Positions 53,847 to 62,585 of a stretch of DNA of 64,000 nucleotides are shown one piece after another (position 1 is the stretch's first letter; each line of letters opens with the position of its first letter). The position numbers and the translations under genes are program-made. The stretch is taken from NCBI RefSeq assembly GCF_022458865.1, contig NZ_JAJNMU010000012.1, forward strand, positions 1-64,000. The letters are read 5' to 3'. This stretch comes from Paenibacillus periandrae. GTDB taxonomy: Bacteria > Bacillota > Bacilli > Paenibacillales > NBRC-103111. The notes beneath the pieces are model-generated. The model saw nothing but the letters and a program-made list of their open reading frames with translations. It did no database searches and had not been told where the DNA came from.

Positions 53847-55155
53847 AAAAACACGAAGAAATCTCTTTATCATTTATAGTGTGATTATCGGGTTAATTCT
53901 GATTATAATGGCTGTTACCTTTTACTTGATGCTGTCAGGCGTGCTTGCAAGAGATGAACATACAAGACTTGAAGCAGCTTCAGCAAAAGCGCAAATGGAA
54001 TGGCAAAGAAGGATGACGAATCCAATCGGCGGTATGAATGACAATAAAGATATGAAGGATAATCGTCCACCACATAAAATGGAATGGGAGTTTTTACAAA
54101 GCAACCAAGCTGCCGTTGTTACAAATATGAATGGTCAAATCCTGTCGCAATCCTTAGTACGAAATCCATTAGTTACGGAAGGCTACTTAAGAGAAATCCA
54201 GATTCAGGCTGTCAACACTAAGCCTTATGTCCTGCAGCATATAGAGATTGACAACCGGAGCTATGCAGTCATAAGTATGGATATGAACAATCTACGTGGT
54301 ATCAGGTTGTATATTGCCGAGGATATCAGCAATCAAAAGCACCTCCTTACCGAAATGCGCTGGCTGCTGGGCGGCGTATCGATTCTGCTGCTGGTTGTGG
54401 CCTCGATCCTCGGTTATATTTTGGCTGGACGGGCGATGATTCCAATCACTCGTTCCTATGAGCGGCAAAAAGCCTTTACTGCTGACGCCTCCCACGAGCT
54501 GCGAACGCCGCTTAGCGTGCTGCAGGCATCTATGGAAATATTGGAGGAACAAAAAGAGCAGCTGCCGTCCATTCATCAATTGGTTATGGGACATATGAGG
54601 GATGAAATCCATCGGATGATTCGGCTCACAGAAAATCTGCTGCTGCTGGCTCGAAGTGATTCCGCCATGCAGCTAAGCCAGATGGAGCAGTTCGACCTTC
54701 GTCAAACCATTCTGAGCACAATGGATCGTATGCGGCTCGCCGCACAAGCTAAACAAATCTTTATTGAGGCTCATGTTGACAGCTTGAAAGAAGGCCGCTC
54801 CTACAAAGGGGATGCCGATCAGATCAGTCAGCTGTTATATATCCTTCTCGACAATGCCATAAAATTTTCAGATGTTGAAGGATCTGTGATTGTACGATCA
54901 CAGTCCTATACCAAAGGGGGAATCGAAATTACGATAGCCGATAAAGGCTGCGGAATTCCGGCGGAAGATCTTCCTCATGTATTCGAACGTTTTTATAGAG
55001 TTGACAAGGCAAGGTCTCGCGAATCCGGGGGAACAGGGCTGGGGCTATCCATTGCAGCTCGCATTGTGCACAATCATGGAGGCGAGTTATCGGTCAAGAG
55101 CACCGTGGATCAAGGCAGTGTATTTATCATCCGATTTCCTGAAATAATGGGATGA
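53839..55155 (+). CDS. Sensor histidine kinase
   Basis: 438 residues. TM1 about 9-31, a ~145-residue extracytoplasmic domain with a Met/His/Asp-rich stretch (GGMNDNKDMKDNRPPHKMEW), TM2 about 180-202, HisKA ([14 protein letters not shown]), HATPase (NAIKFSD, DKGCGIP, GGTGLGLSIA). The Met/His/Asp-rich segment could bind a metal or haem, which would suit the redox module. Cognate regulator is the overlapping gene. Confidence 0.9.
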   Translation: MIKKTRRNLFIIYSVIIGLILIIMAVTFYLMLSGVLARDEHTRLEAASAKAQMEWQRRMTNPIGGMNDNKDMKDNRPPHKMEWEFLQSNQAAVVTNMNGQILSQSLVRNPLVTEGYLREIQIQAVNTKPYVLQHIEIDNRSYAVISMDMNNLRGIRLYIAEDISNQKHLLTEMRWLLGGVSILLLVVASILGYILAGRAMIPITRSYERQKAFTADASHELRTPLSVLQASMEILEEQKEQLPSIHQLVMGHMRDEIHRMIRLTENLLLLARSDSAMQLSQMEQFDLRQTILSTMDRMRLAAQAKQIFIEAHVDSLKEGRSYKGDADQISQLLYILLDNAIKFSDVEGSVIVRSQSYTKGGIEITIADKGCGIPAEDLPHVFERFYRVDKARSRESGGTGLGLSIAARIVHNHGGELSVKSTVDQGSVFIIRFPEIMG

Positions 55156-55267
55156 CTATTCATTCCTCTAGAACATCTTCCCTGACATAAACAATTTGAC
55201 TGAATCATAAACTGGTCTGTTATCAGAGCTGAATGGTTCAGCACTTTTGTGTAGAGGAGTTTGATGC

Positions 55268-56464
55268 ATGGATAATTTATCTGTGAAGCAAGCGGCGAAT
55301 GCGAGCATACCACAGCCCATAAGAAGCGACGGAGCGGGCGCTACTGATCCTGGCCCGCGTGATGTGATGCGGGACATGGAAAATCCGGATATGCTCATTC
55401 CACCAGTCACGGATTCCGGTCTGCTGCCTAACCTGAAATTCTCATTCTCCGACACCCACATGCAATTAAATCAGGGGGGATGGTCGCGTGAAATTACAGT
55501 CAGGGATTTACCGATAGCCAAAACTATGGCGGGTGTCAATATGCGGCTTACACCAGGTGGTGTGCGTGAATTGCATTGGCATCAGCAGGCGGAATGGTCG
55601 TATATGCTATTAGGAAGAGCTCGTATTACCTCGGTTGATCAGGAAGGACGCAATTTTATTGCAGATGTCGGTCCTGGCGACCTTTGGTATTTTCCAGCAG
55701 GCCTTCCTCATTCCATTCAAGGCCTGGAAGAAGGCTGTGAATTTTTGCTTGTATTTGACGATGGCAGCTTTTCCGACTTGAATACGTTGTCGATTTCCGA
55801 TTGGGTCGCACATACTCCAAAGGAGGTGCTTTCGGCCAATTTTGGTGTACCGGAAAGTGCCTTTGCCAATATTCCTTCCAATCAGGTTTATATTTATCAG
55901 GATCAGGTTCCAGGTTCGCTTGAAAGCCAGGCCGTTCAATCTCCTTACGGCACCATTCCGCAGAGCTTCAAGCATGAGCTGCTGGCCCAAACACCGGTTA
56001 AAACACCTGGCGGGAGCGTAAGAATCGTTGATTCCTCGAATTTTCCGATTTCCAAAACAATTGCTGCTGCACTTGTTGAGCTCGAGCCGGGGGCAATGCG
56101 GGAGCTTCATTGGCATCCGAACAATGACGAATGGCAATATTATTTGACAGGTCAGGGGCGGATGACGGTATTTGCAGGCAATGGCGTAGCGCGCACCTTT
56201 GATTACCGGGCAGGAGATGTTGGTTATGTACCGTTTGCTTTTGGCCACTATATTCAGAATACAGGCACCCAAACGTTATGGTTTCTGGAAATGTTCAAGA
56301 GCGACCGTTTTGTCGATGTATCACTCAATCAATGGATGGCACTAACCCCAAGAGATTTGGTCCGTGATAATCTGAACGTAGGCCCAGAGCTATTGGATAA
56401 GCTGCGCAAGGAAAAATGGCCTGTTGTCCGCTATCCCGATTTTTCTTATACACCCAAATCATGA
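55268..56464 (+). CDS. Bicupin oxalate decarboxylase-type enzyme
   Basis: 398 residues with two cupins. Mn ligands: [10 protein letters not shown] (H103, H105, E109) with a later His in PHSIQG, and [11 protein letters not shown] in the C-terminal cupin. In B. subtilis OxdC the N-terminal lid SENST carries the catalytic Glu162; here the lid is SDLNT (169-173), so Glu is replaced by Asp and Asn by Leu. The enzyme converts oxalate to formate and CO2 in relatives. A GAGGAG site precedes the ATG. Confidence 0.85.
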   Translation: MDNLSVKQAANASIPQPIRSDGAGATDPGPRDVMRDMENPDMLIPPVTDSGLLPNLKFSFSDTHMQLNQGGWSREITVRDLPIAKTMAGVNMRLTPGGVRELHWHQQAEWSYMLLGRARITSVDQEGRNFIADVGPGDLWYFPAGLPHSIQGLEEGCEFLLVFDDGSFSDLNTLSISDWVAHTPKEVLSANFGVPESAFANIPSNQVYIYQDQVPGSLESQAVQSPYGTIPQSFKHELLAQTPVKTPGGSVRIVDSSNFPISKTIAAALVELEPGAMRELHWHPNNDEWQYYLTGQGRMTVFAGNGVARTFDYRAGDVGYVPFAFGHYIQNTGTQTLWFLEMFKSDRFVDVSLNQWMALTPRDLVRDNLNVGPELLDKLRKEKWPVVRYPDFSYTPKS

Positions 56465-56476
56465 TTAGAATGTTGG

Positions 56477-56520
56477 AAGAGGCAGGGACCCTGAGGATAA
56501 GGTCTTATGCCTCTTTTTTA
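56477..56520 (+). terminator. Terminator of oxalate decarboxylase gene
   Basis: AAGAGGCA (56477-56484) pairs with TGCCTCTT (56508-56515), followed by a T-run. Confidence 0.75.
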
Positions 56521-56544
56521 GTATGCGCTTCGAAGTGCAAGGTG

Positions 56545-56601
56545 TTGACAAAAGCAAGGTAAGTGTTTATTGTATTAAGTGTATTACATGTAGTGGTACA
56601 C
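56545..56601 (+). promoter_or_regulatory. YtrA-type promoter/operator
   Basis: TTGACA (56545-56550), a 17-bp spacer, TATTGT, then GTGTA (56579-56583) N13 TACAC (56597-56601), an inverted repeat as expected for YtrA-subfamily GntR repressors. Confidence 0.6.
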
Positions 56602-56644
56602 GTATATATTTGGAGTGTGCTGCAGCAGAGAAAGGAAGAGAGCC

Positions 56645-57055
56645 TTGCACATACATATAGACGAGCGAAGCACGACCCCTATATGGGAACAAATTGTCCA
56701 ACAAATTAAAGAGCTAATCCTCAAAAAAGTGCTAAGACCCCATGACAAGTTGCTATCTGTCAGAGAGCTTGCCTCTATGCTCATCGTCAACCCGAACACG
56801 GTAAGTAAAGCCTATCAGGAGCTTGAACGACAGCAAATTATTGAGACTCGACGTGGAAAAGGCACTTTTGTCACAGAGGCATTACCCGTACAGGGGAACG
56901 AACAGCGGATCAATGAAATTCGGCAATCGCTACAGCTGCTTGTAGTGGAGTCCTCTTACATTGGAGTGAGCCGGGATACGCTGGTGCAATGGATTGACAG
57001 TTATATGAATGAATTGGGAGGCGAGAGACTTGTTGAACGTCCGAAATCTGAGTAA
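56645..57055 (+). CDS. GntR regulator, YtrA subfamily
   Basis: 136 residues: HIDERSTTPIWEQIVQQIKELIL, LLSVRELASMLIVNPNTVSKAYQELERQQIIETRRGKGTFV and a short C-terminal dimer region typical of YtrA. The start is probably TTG 56645, with AAAGGA upstream; GTG 56615 has its binding site too close. YtrA proteins repress the ABC operon they head, and respond to cell-envelope antibiotics in Bacillus. It overlaps the ATPase gene by 26 bp. Confidence 0.85.
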   Translation: MHIHIDERSTTPIWEQIVQQIKELILKKVLRPHDKLLSVRELASMLIVNPNTVSKAYQELERQQIIETRRGKGTFVTEALPVQGNEQRINEIRQSLQLLVVESSYIGVSRDTLVQWIDSYMNELGGERLVERPKSE

Positions 57056-57914
57056 AGCCATAGATGGCAAAACGATCCTTGAAAATATTAACTTTGAACT
57101 CAAAAGTGGATCTATTACAGGACTGATTGGTCGGAACGGAGTCGGTAAATCGACACTGCTGAGGATCATGACAGGTATTTTGGATCCTGACCAGGGTGAG
57201 GTACTATTTGAGGGTGTAAATCTGAGAACCTATCCACTTATTAAACAATCGATGTATTATGTACCCGATTCTATGAGTATGTTCAACAGCTATAGTGTCA
57301 AGGAGCTGGTTCGGCTGCATCGGAGCATGTACGAGCAATTTGACCAGGAAGCTTTTTATACATGGCTGGACCGCTTCCAGCTGCCAACAAACCGGACGCT
57401 GCGTTCGTTTTCCAAGGGAATGAAAGCATTGTTGGTTATCATATTGGCCCTTGCTACTCAGTCCAAGCTGATTATTCTGGATGAACCGACGAACGGGTTG
57501 GATGTTATCGTAAAAAAACAGGTGATGCAGCTGCTTGTTGAGGAAGTATCGGAACGCCAGCTGGCCCTGATCATTTCCTCGCACCATTTGCAAGAGCTTG
57601 AGAAAATAGCCGACGTTGTCATGATGATGAAAGACACCAGGATCGACTCCATGATCAGCATAGAAGACGTGAAGCAGTCCTTCAAAAAAGTACAGGTTGC
57701 ATTCGCGGATGTATCGACCCACTGTTTATTCGATAAGGAGTATGTGGAGGTGCTATCACAGGTTGGACGTGTGACGACCCTACTGATTAAGAGTAATGCA
57801 GCCCACACGATACGTTTATTACAGGATAATCAGCCACTGCTGCTGGAGGAGCTGCCTGTTACCGTCGAGGATTTATTTATGAGTAGGCTGGGGGGAAATG
57901 GATATGTTTCATAA
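57030..57914 (+). CDS. ABC transporter ATPase
   Basis: 294 residues: Walker A GLIGRNGVGKSTLL, Q-loop region PLIKQSMYYVPDS, signature RSFSKGMKALLVI, Walker B KLIILDEPTNGLD, H-loop ISSHHLQELEKIAD. The start is TTG 57030 with GGAGG 8 bp upstream. Co-regulated with the GntR gene and next to its permease, it likely forms a drug or peptide exporter. The signature reads FSKGM rather than LSGGQ, common in this subgroup. Confidence 0.88.
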   Translation: MLNVRNLSKAIDGKTILENINFELKSGSITGLIGRNGVGKSTLLRIMTGILDPDQGEVLFEGVNLRTYPLIKQSMYYVPDSMSMFNSYSVKELVRLHRSMYEQFDQEAFYTWLDRFQLPTNRTLRSFSKGMKALLVIILALATQSKLIILDEPTNGLDVIVKKQVMQLLVEEVSERQLALIISSHHLQELEKIADVVMMMKDTRIDSMISIEDVKQSFKKVQVAFADVSTHCLFDKEYVEVLSQVGRVTTLLIKSNAAHTIRLLQDNQPLLLEELPVTVEDLFMSRLGGNGYVS

Positions 57915-59031
57915 AGGATTATGGTTTCAGCACTATAAGCAGTCCAAATATATACTCTGGGCTTTATGGCTGGTGGCGGCGTTTAGCGGTTTCCAATTGC
58001 TCAGTCATGCAAACAATGTCGTCGTGAACATCGAATCTTCATTGAAAAATAACTATAAATTCGAATATAACTTTAATGCCGATCTGGAGATGGTATCGAT
58101 CCTTCAACTTCTGATATGCATAGGATTACCAGCTTTCCTTGTTGGTTTCAATCGTACGAATCAAACTCTGGAATACATGTATGCGATGCCTGTGAAGCGG
58201 GAGCATATATTTGTATCCAAATGGATGCTTGGTATCGTTCATATCATCGGATCTACTACAGTAGGCCTACTTATTCAGCTCATAGTGATCCATTCGACGA
58301 TTTTGAATAATTATTTGACTGATGGTTTATTTTGGATCTATTATCTCCAGCAGTTAATTATTTTGAGCGCAGTGTTTAGTTTTTCGTTGTGGCTCGGTTT
58401 CATCGGAGGCAGCTTCTTATCACAGGCTGCGTATAGCGTCATTTTTTTACTGCTTCCCTCTGTGCTATTTGGATTGGTTAAAGAGATGGTTTCCCTGCAC
58501 TATTTTGCTTTCGGTGTAACGAATATTAGAGATGCCTGGTTTTTCAGTATGACGTTGGATCCTTATTTTCAAAATATTTCGTTTCCACTGAAGCTGCTTA
58601 AAATTAGTGAATGGTTCAGGGTAGCTAGTCATCCCAATCGTGGAGGTTCAGAGGAGTACATAGAGTTGATTCGTCAAACTTATTATGGCTGGATGTCCTT
58701 CTTGGTACCGCTGCTGGTTACGCTCGGAAGTGTCTGGGGCATGCTCCGTATGGCCGTTACAGCCAGAAACGAAAACAATGGGAAGGTGTTGTTGAATAAC
58801 AAGCTTCGTCCCTACTTGGTTGCAGGGGTAGTGATGTGCGCATTTCTATTTGGCGGTGCGGTGCTGGAAGGTACGTTGGGTAATCATTATTATGGTTCTG
58901 ATGGCACGGAGCATGGGCGTTATGTGGAAAATATAGCGATTTACTATGCGGCTGCGCTGGGATCAGCAGGTATCGGCTATTATTTAATCAAAAAATGGCT
59001 CGGAAGCAAGCAGCAGCTGTCAAAAAATTAA
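57904..59031 (+). CDS. ABC transporter permease
   Basis: 375 residues with about six to eight membrane helices (SILQLLICIGLPAFLVGF, YLQQLIILSAVFSFSLWLGFIGGSF, LVAGVVMCAFLFGGAVLEG). It partners the preceding ATPase. ATG 57904 is 8 bp after GGGGGG; ATG 57898 is too close. No export substrate is obvious. Confidence 0.82.
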   Translation: MFHKGLWFQHYKQSKYILWALWLVAAFSGFQLLSHANNVVVNIESSLKNNYKFEYNFNADLEMVSILQLLICIGLPAFLVGFNRTNQTLEYMYAMPVKREHIFVSKWMLGIVHIIGSTTVGLLIQLIVIHSTILNNYLTDGLFWIYYLQQLIILSAVFSFSLWLGFIGGSFLSQAAYSVIFLLLPSVLFGLVKEMVSLHYFAFGVTNIRDAWFFSMTLDPYFQNISFPLKLLKISEWFRVASHPNRGGSEEYIELIRQTYYGWMSFLVPLLVTLGSVWGMLRMAVTARNENNGKVLLNNKLRPYLVAGVVMCAFLFGGAVLEGTLGNHYYGSDGTEHGRYVENIAIYYAAALGSAGIGYYLIKKWLGSKQQLSKN

Positions 59032-59208
59032 CTCATTCCTTGATGGAATAACGACTTAGTGGAATGCCACCCGGCGATTTAAGGGGGTACTAGAAAAAGA
59101 TAGTACTAACAGGATCATCCTTCACCCTTTATAATAGTGGATAAGTCATAAGCAGATGAAAAAAATACGTCGGGAATGATTTTGGTGGTGGAAATCAAGG
59201 AACGCTTA

Positions 59209-59418
59209 ATGGTATTGAAGAAGCACGAAGACATTTGTTACAGCATTTGCCTGTATGTGCTGCAGTGCGAAGCCTTGGCTTGTGAAGCCGCAAAGGCTGC
59301 ATTGTACAACCTGCTGAAATGCGACTCATTTTTCGTTGAAGATTCTCATACTAAAAGTATTCTGCTGCGTAAGGAATCAATGAAATGTGCCTTGCAACTG
59401 ATGAAATTGAAGTCATAA
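59209..59418 (+). CDS. Small Cys-rich helical protein
   Basis: 69 residues, mainly helical, with five cysteines (EDICYSICLYVLQCEALACEAAKAALYNLLKC). CAAGGAA is 6 bp upstream of ATG 59209. An in-frame ATG at 59176 is possible. No family recognised. It has its own terminator and looks like a real gene. Confidence 0.6.
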   Translation: MVLKKHEDICYSICLYVLQCEALACEAAKAALYNLLKCDSFFVEDSHTKSILLRKESMKCALQLMKLKS

Positions 59419-59429
59419 TATGGATTTGG

Positions 59430-59463
59430 AACCTTGATAGGCTTATGCCTTCAAGGTTTTTTT
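59430..59463 (+). terminator. Terminator of the Cys-rich gene
   Basis: AACCTTGA-TAGGC-TTAT-GCCT-TCAAGGTT, then T7. Confidence 0.8.
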
Positions 59464-59572
59464 GTTGTTGGAGTACGATTTTCAACGCATAAAATCGATG
59501 GTAAACGTGTTCATGTTAAATGGCCAATATTGATATTAGAGTAGATGTAAAACTATGGACATCCAAAAACGG

Positions 59573-59635
59573 TTGACTAACGATAAAATCCCAGCTACAA
59601 TGATGTAGTAATTTAGTAAATTACTAAGTTAGTAA
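59573..59635 (+). promoter_or_regulatory. Promoter with TTAGTAA operator array
   Basis: TTGACT (59573-59578), a 17-bp spacer, TACAAT (59596-59601). TTAGTAA-A-TTACTAA (59613-59627) is a perfect dyad at the start site, with further TAGTAA (59606-59611) and TTAGTAA (59629-59635) copies around it. The cognate regulator is not in the window. Confidence 0.7.
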
Positions 59636-59661
59636 ATAAGTGGAGAGATGAGGAAAAGAAA

Positions 59662-60141
59662 ATGAAAATACCTACTACCTTAAAGCATAAGCCTGTTGTT
59701 GTGGTAGAAAATTATGAGCAGGTTGACGGCCGATTCGCCAGAAATACAGATGCAAAAGGTCTTTCTCTGGGATTGGCCCAGTGGAACGATAAAGGCAAGG
59801 TCGATATTTCAGCCAAGGTATGGAGATACACGGGAGAAGAATGGTCAAGGCAATCGGAGGAACTGCCTCTCCATCGCGCTCTTGATTTATCCATTCTGAT
59901 TTGCCGGACAATGGCGCATTTTAGCGAAGCATACAGATATGAGCATTTATATGACCCGAAGGAGCCTGTCATCGACCGGGTTGGTATGCAAGGGGATGCC
60001 ATGACCGTGGGTATATGTACCAGCAATGACACAATCAATGAAGATATTAAGCTGTTCAGTCAAGCTCTGAGCGATGACGATGAGATGATCAGCGAGCGTT
60101 TGCGCATGCTATCAAAAATATTAAAGGATATGGGGTATTAA
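59662..60141 (+). CDS. DUF6530-family protein
   Basis: 159 residues, soluble. KHKPVVVVENYEQVDGRFARNTDAKGLSLGLAQW, DISAKVWRYTGEEWSRQSEELPLHRALDLSILI, and a helical acidic C-terminus. The sequence matches my memory of DUF6530, a Firmicute family of unknown function. It heads a five-gene unit and ends 1 bp before the MFS gene. GAGG-like sequence and a strong promoter/operator precede it. Confidence 0.7.
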   Translation: MKIPTTLKHKPVVVVENYEQVDGRFARNTDAKGLSLGLAQWNDKGKVDISAKVWRYTGEEWSRQSEELPLHRALDLSILICRTMAHFSEAYRYEHLYDPKEPVIDRVGMQGDAMTVGICTSNDTINEDIKLFSQALSDDDEMISERLRMLSKILKDMGY

Positions 60142-60142
60142 A

Positions 60143-61345
60143 ATGTTTTCCAATCGTTACGTTCGAACTATTATCATTTCCCGAGTGCTGCTGCAGCTGG
60201 GAATCTGGATCCGGAATTATGCCGTACTTCTTTATGTTACCCATTTGACGAACAATAACCCGGTTGATGTATCGCTGATTTCCGTTGCGGAATTTGCGCC
60301 GATTTTCTTATTCGGCCTTATTGGCGGGACCTTTGCCGACCGATGGCGGCCGAAGCGAACAATGGTATGGAGTGATTTGCTGTCAGGCTTGTCCGTTGGG
60401 GCTGTGCTGCTTGCCGTTATGAATGGTGGATGGGTTGCTCTTCTCTTCGGCTCATTCGTTTCTGCCAGCTTGTCTCAATTTTCTCAGCCTTCGGCTATGA
60501 AACTGTATAAGCGGCATGTGCCAGCTGAACAATTGCAGAGCGTGATGGCGATATCCCAAACTCTTGTCGCTGTCTTTACGGTTTTGGGCCCAGTCATCGG
60601 CACGTTTATTTTCATACAGTTTGGAATTAACGTATCGTTGATCCTGACGGCAGTATTGTTCCTGGGGTCTTCGCTTATACTATCGTCGCTTCCACGCGAC
60701 GCGGAGGAGCCGAATTCCGGGGCTGCCAGCGACTTCAAAAAGGAGTTGATGGCGGGGCTGCGTTACATCAGATCCAATCAATCCTTAAAAACACTCAGCG
60801 TTACTTTCTCGGCTGTCGGATTGGCATCAGGACTCACTATGCCGCTTCAAATCTTCCTTGTCATCGAGAAATTGGGACAGGACACGCAATTTTTGCAGTG
60901 GTTGGTTATGGCTAATGGAGCAGCCATGCTGGTGGGGGGATTTGCCATAATGGGGATAGCCAAAAAGGTGAAGCCACAGCTTCTGCTCATGGTAGGATTA
61001 CTTGTTACTGCCGTATGTACAATCGGAATAGGCGCTTCTACAATGATTGGGCTGACAATCGTCCTTTTAGTGATCAGCGGTTTGTTTTACCCTTGTATTC
61101 AAGGCGGAATCCAGACGCTTATTGTGCGGAACACAGAAGGAGCATTTATTGGCCGGGTATCGGGAGCGATCATGCCTGTTTTTATGGGAATGATGGTCAT
61201 CGGCATGTTCATATCCGGATATTTAAAGGATACGTTATCGCTGTTAGCAGTATATGTGGTCAGCGGCGGTTTGATTATTACCGGTGCACTTTTACTGACC
61301 CCTCTTGTGAAAAGAAACAAGGCTGAGAGAGGCCCAGCATCATGA
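60143..61345 (+). CDS. MFS exporter
   Basis: 400 residues, 12 helices. RNYAVLLYVTHLTNNNPVDVSLISVAEFAPIFLFGLIGGTFADRWRPKRTM is the typical N-half of the enterobactin-exporter-like/macrolide-efflux MFS group. It is directly after DUF6530. Export of a toxic or signalling molecule is plausible; the substrate is unknown. Confidence 0.85.
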   Translation: MFSNRYVRTIIISRVLLQLGIWIRNYAVLLYVTHLTNNNPVDVSLISVAEFAPIFLFGLIGGTFADRWRPKRTMVWSDLLSGLSVGAVLLAVMNGGWVALLFGSFVSASLSQFSQPSAMKLYKRHVPAEQLQSVMAISQTLVAVFTVLGPVIGTFIFIQFGINVSLILTAVLFLGSSLILSSLPRDAEEPNSGAASDFKKELMAGLRYIRSNQSLKTLSVTFSAVGLASGLTMPLQIFLVIEKLGQDTQFLQWLVMANGAAMLVGGFAIMGIAKKVKPQLLLMVGLLVTAVCTIGIGASTMIGLTIVLLVISGLFYPCIQGGIQTLIVRNTEGAFIGRVSGAIMPVFMGMMVIGMFISGYLKDTLSLLAVYVVSGGLIITGALLLTPLVKRNKAERGPAS

Positions 61346-61362
61346 CGGATAGGAGAAATGTT

Positions 61363-62502
61363 ATGAAGGAGCACGTACAATATTTGTTGTCGCCTGCAAG
61401 ACAATTGTCTGATGCAGAAAAATGTCTTGTCTGGAAGAAGCCGTTATCTCATAAGGTCAGCGAGGAAGAACAGCGTATTAGTAAAGAAATAAAGCGCAGC
61501 TGGAATCGTGGGGAAATGAAAATCGCCAATATTTTGTTAGAGGGCGACGCCGGATCAGGTAAGACACAACTTGCAAAAGCATTATCGGCTAATTTCGGGC
61601 TGCCCTATACGAAAGTAACCTGTTTTGCGGATATGGATAAATCGGATATTATTGGCGCTATTTTGCCGGTTATTTCCTCTGAACGATTAGAACGGATGGA
61701 CCAAGCGGACCAAAGCGTTTTGAAGGCATTGTATGAGAGCGATGGCTTTCAAAGCGCAGCTGAAGTTCTGATCAATGTACTGGGAGTTACACCGGAAGCA
61801 GCCGCATTAAAGATGAAACAATTGCTAAATCTGGCCATGGAAAACACCGAGGGCGAAGCAGTTGAGTACCGGTTCTACCCGTCCGAGATCGTCAGAGCTT
61901 ATCAAAAAGGCTATCTCCTGGAAATTCAGGAACCCAACGTGATTCGCGATGCCGCGGTGTTAATGGCACTAAATTCTGCCTTGGAGCTGGATGGCAGCAT
62001 CAACCTCCCGACAGAAATCATACGCAGACACCCGGACTTTATAGCGGTTATTACAGCAAATCGCAGTTACGCAGGGTCCAGACCCCTGAACGAAGCACTG
62101 CGTGACAGAGTTCAGCATACGGAAAAGATGGACCTGCCAACCAAAGAAGTCATGATTGAACGTGCGAGGGCAAAAACCGATTATAGGAATGAACAGGTTT
62201 TGGGCGTTTTTGCAGATACTATTATGATTCTGGACAAAACAGCACGAGCTAATGCGATTAAAGGTGTGGCAGGCATGCGTTCCTATTTCTACTGGGTAGA
62301 TGCGGTTGCCGAAGGTACTTCCGCAATCGAGTCTCTTTACCATAAAGTCATCTACAAGATCACAACCGATTCCGATGAAATCAAAATACTGGAAGATGCA
62401 CTTAAAAGCCATCATTTATTTGAGAACTTGAACGCGGCTGAAATCGAAGTAAAAAAAAACGAATTTTTGACACTGCAGAGCTCCGGACAAGTGGAAATAT
62501 AG
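61363..62502 (+). CDS. MoxR-like AAA ATPase
   Basis: 379 residues. Walker A EGDAGSGKTQLAK, Walker B-region YLLEIQEPNVI, sensor 1 AVITANRSYAG, arginine region NEALRDRVQ. AGGAG (61350-61354) supports ATG 61363 over 61342. In relatives such ATPases work with VWA proteins to remodel or insert cofactors into client proteins. Near its 3' end lies A9-C, a slippery sequence that would shift into the VWA frame. Confidence 0.85.
   Translation: MKEHVQYLLSPARQLSDAEKCLVWKKPLSHKVSEEEQRISKEIKRSWNRGEMKIANILLEGDAGSGKTQLAKALSANFGLPYTKVTCFADMDKSDIIGAILPVISSERLERMDQADQSVLKALYESDGFQSAAEVLINVLGVTPEAAALKMKQLLNLAMENTEGEAVEYRFYPSEIVRAYQKGYLLEIQEPNVIRDAAVLMALNSALELDGSINLPTEIIRRHPDFIAVITANRSYAGSRPLNEALRDRVQHTEKMDLPTKEVMIERARAKTDYRNEQVLGVFADTIMILDKTARANAIKGVAGMRSYFYWVDAVAEGTSAIESLYHKVIYKITTDSDEIKILEDALKSHHLFENLNAAEIEVKKNEFLTLQSSGQVEI
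62451..62460 (+). other. Slippery homopolymer (A9-C) at AAA/VWA junction
   Basis: Bases 62451-62459 are nine A residues, followed by C. In the ATPase frame the heptamer at 62454-62460 is A AAA AAC, the classic X XXY YYZ slip site. A -1 shift enters the frame that runs without a stop from 62442 into the VWA gene. Confidence 0.6.
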
Positions 62503-62585
62503 ATGATGCAGCTTTTGACAGTGATGACATTGAAGAGGAAGCAGGTATTGCACTTAAAAAGTCTCCTGATAGCGACGAGAGCTCA

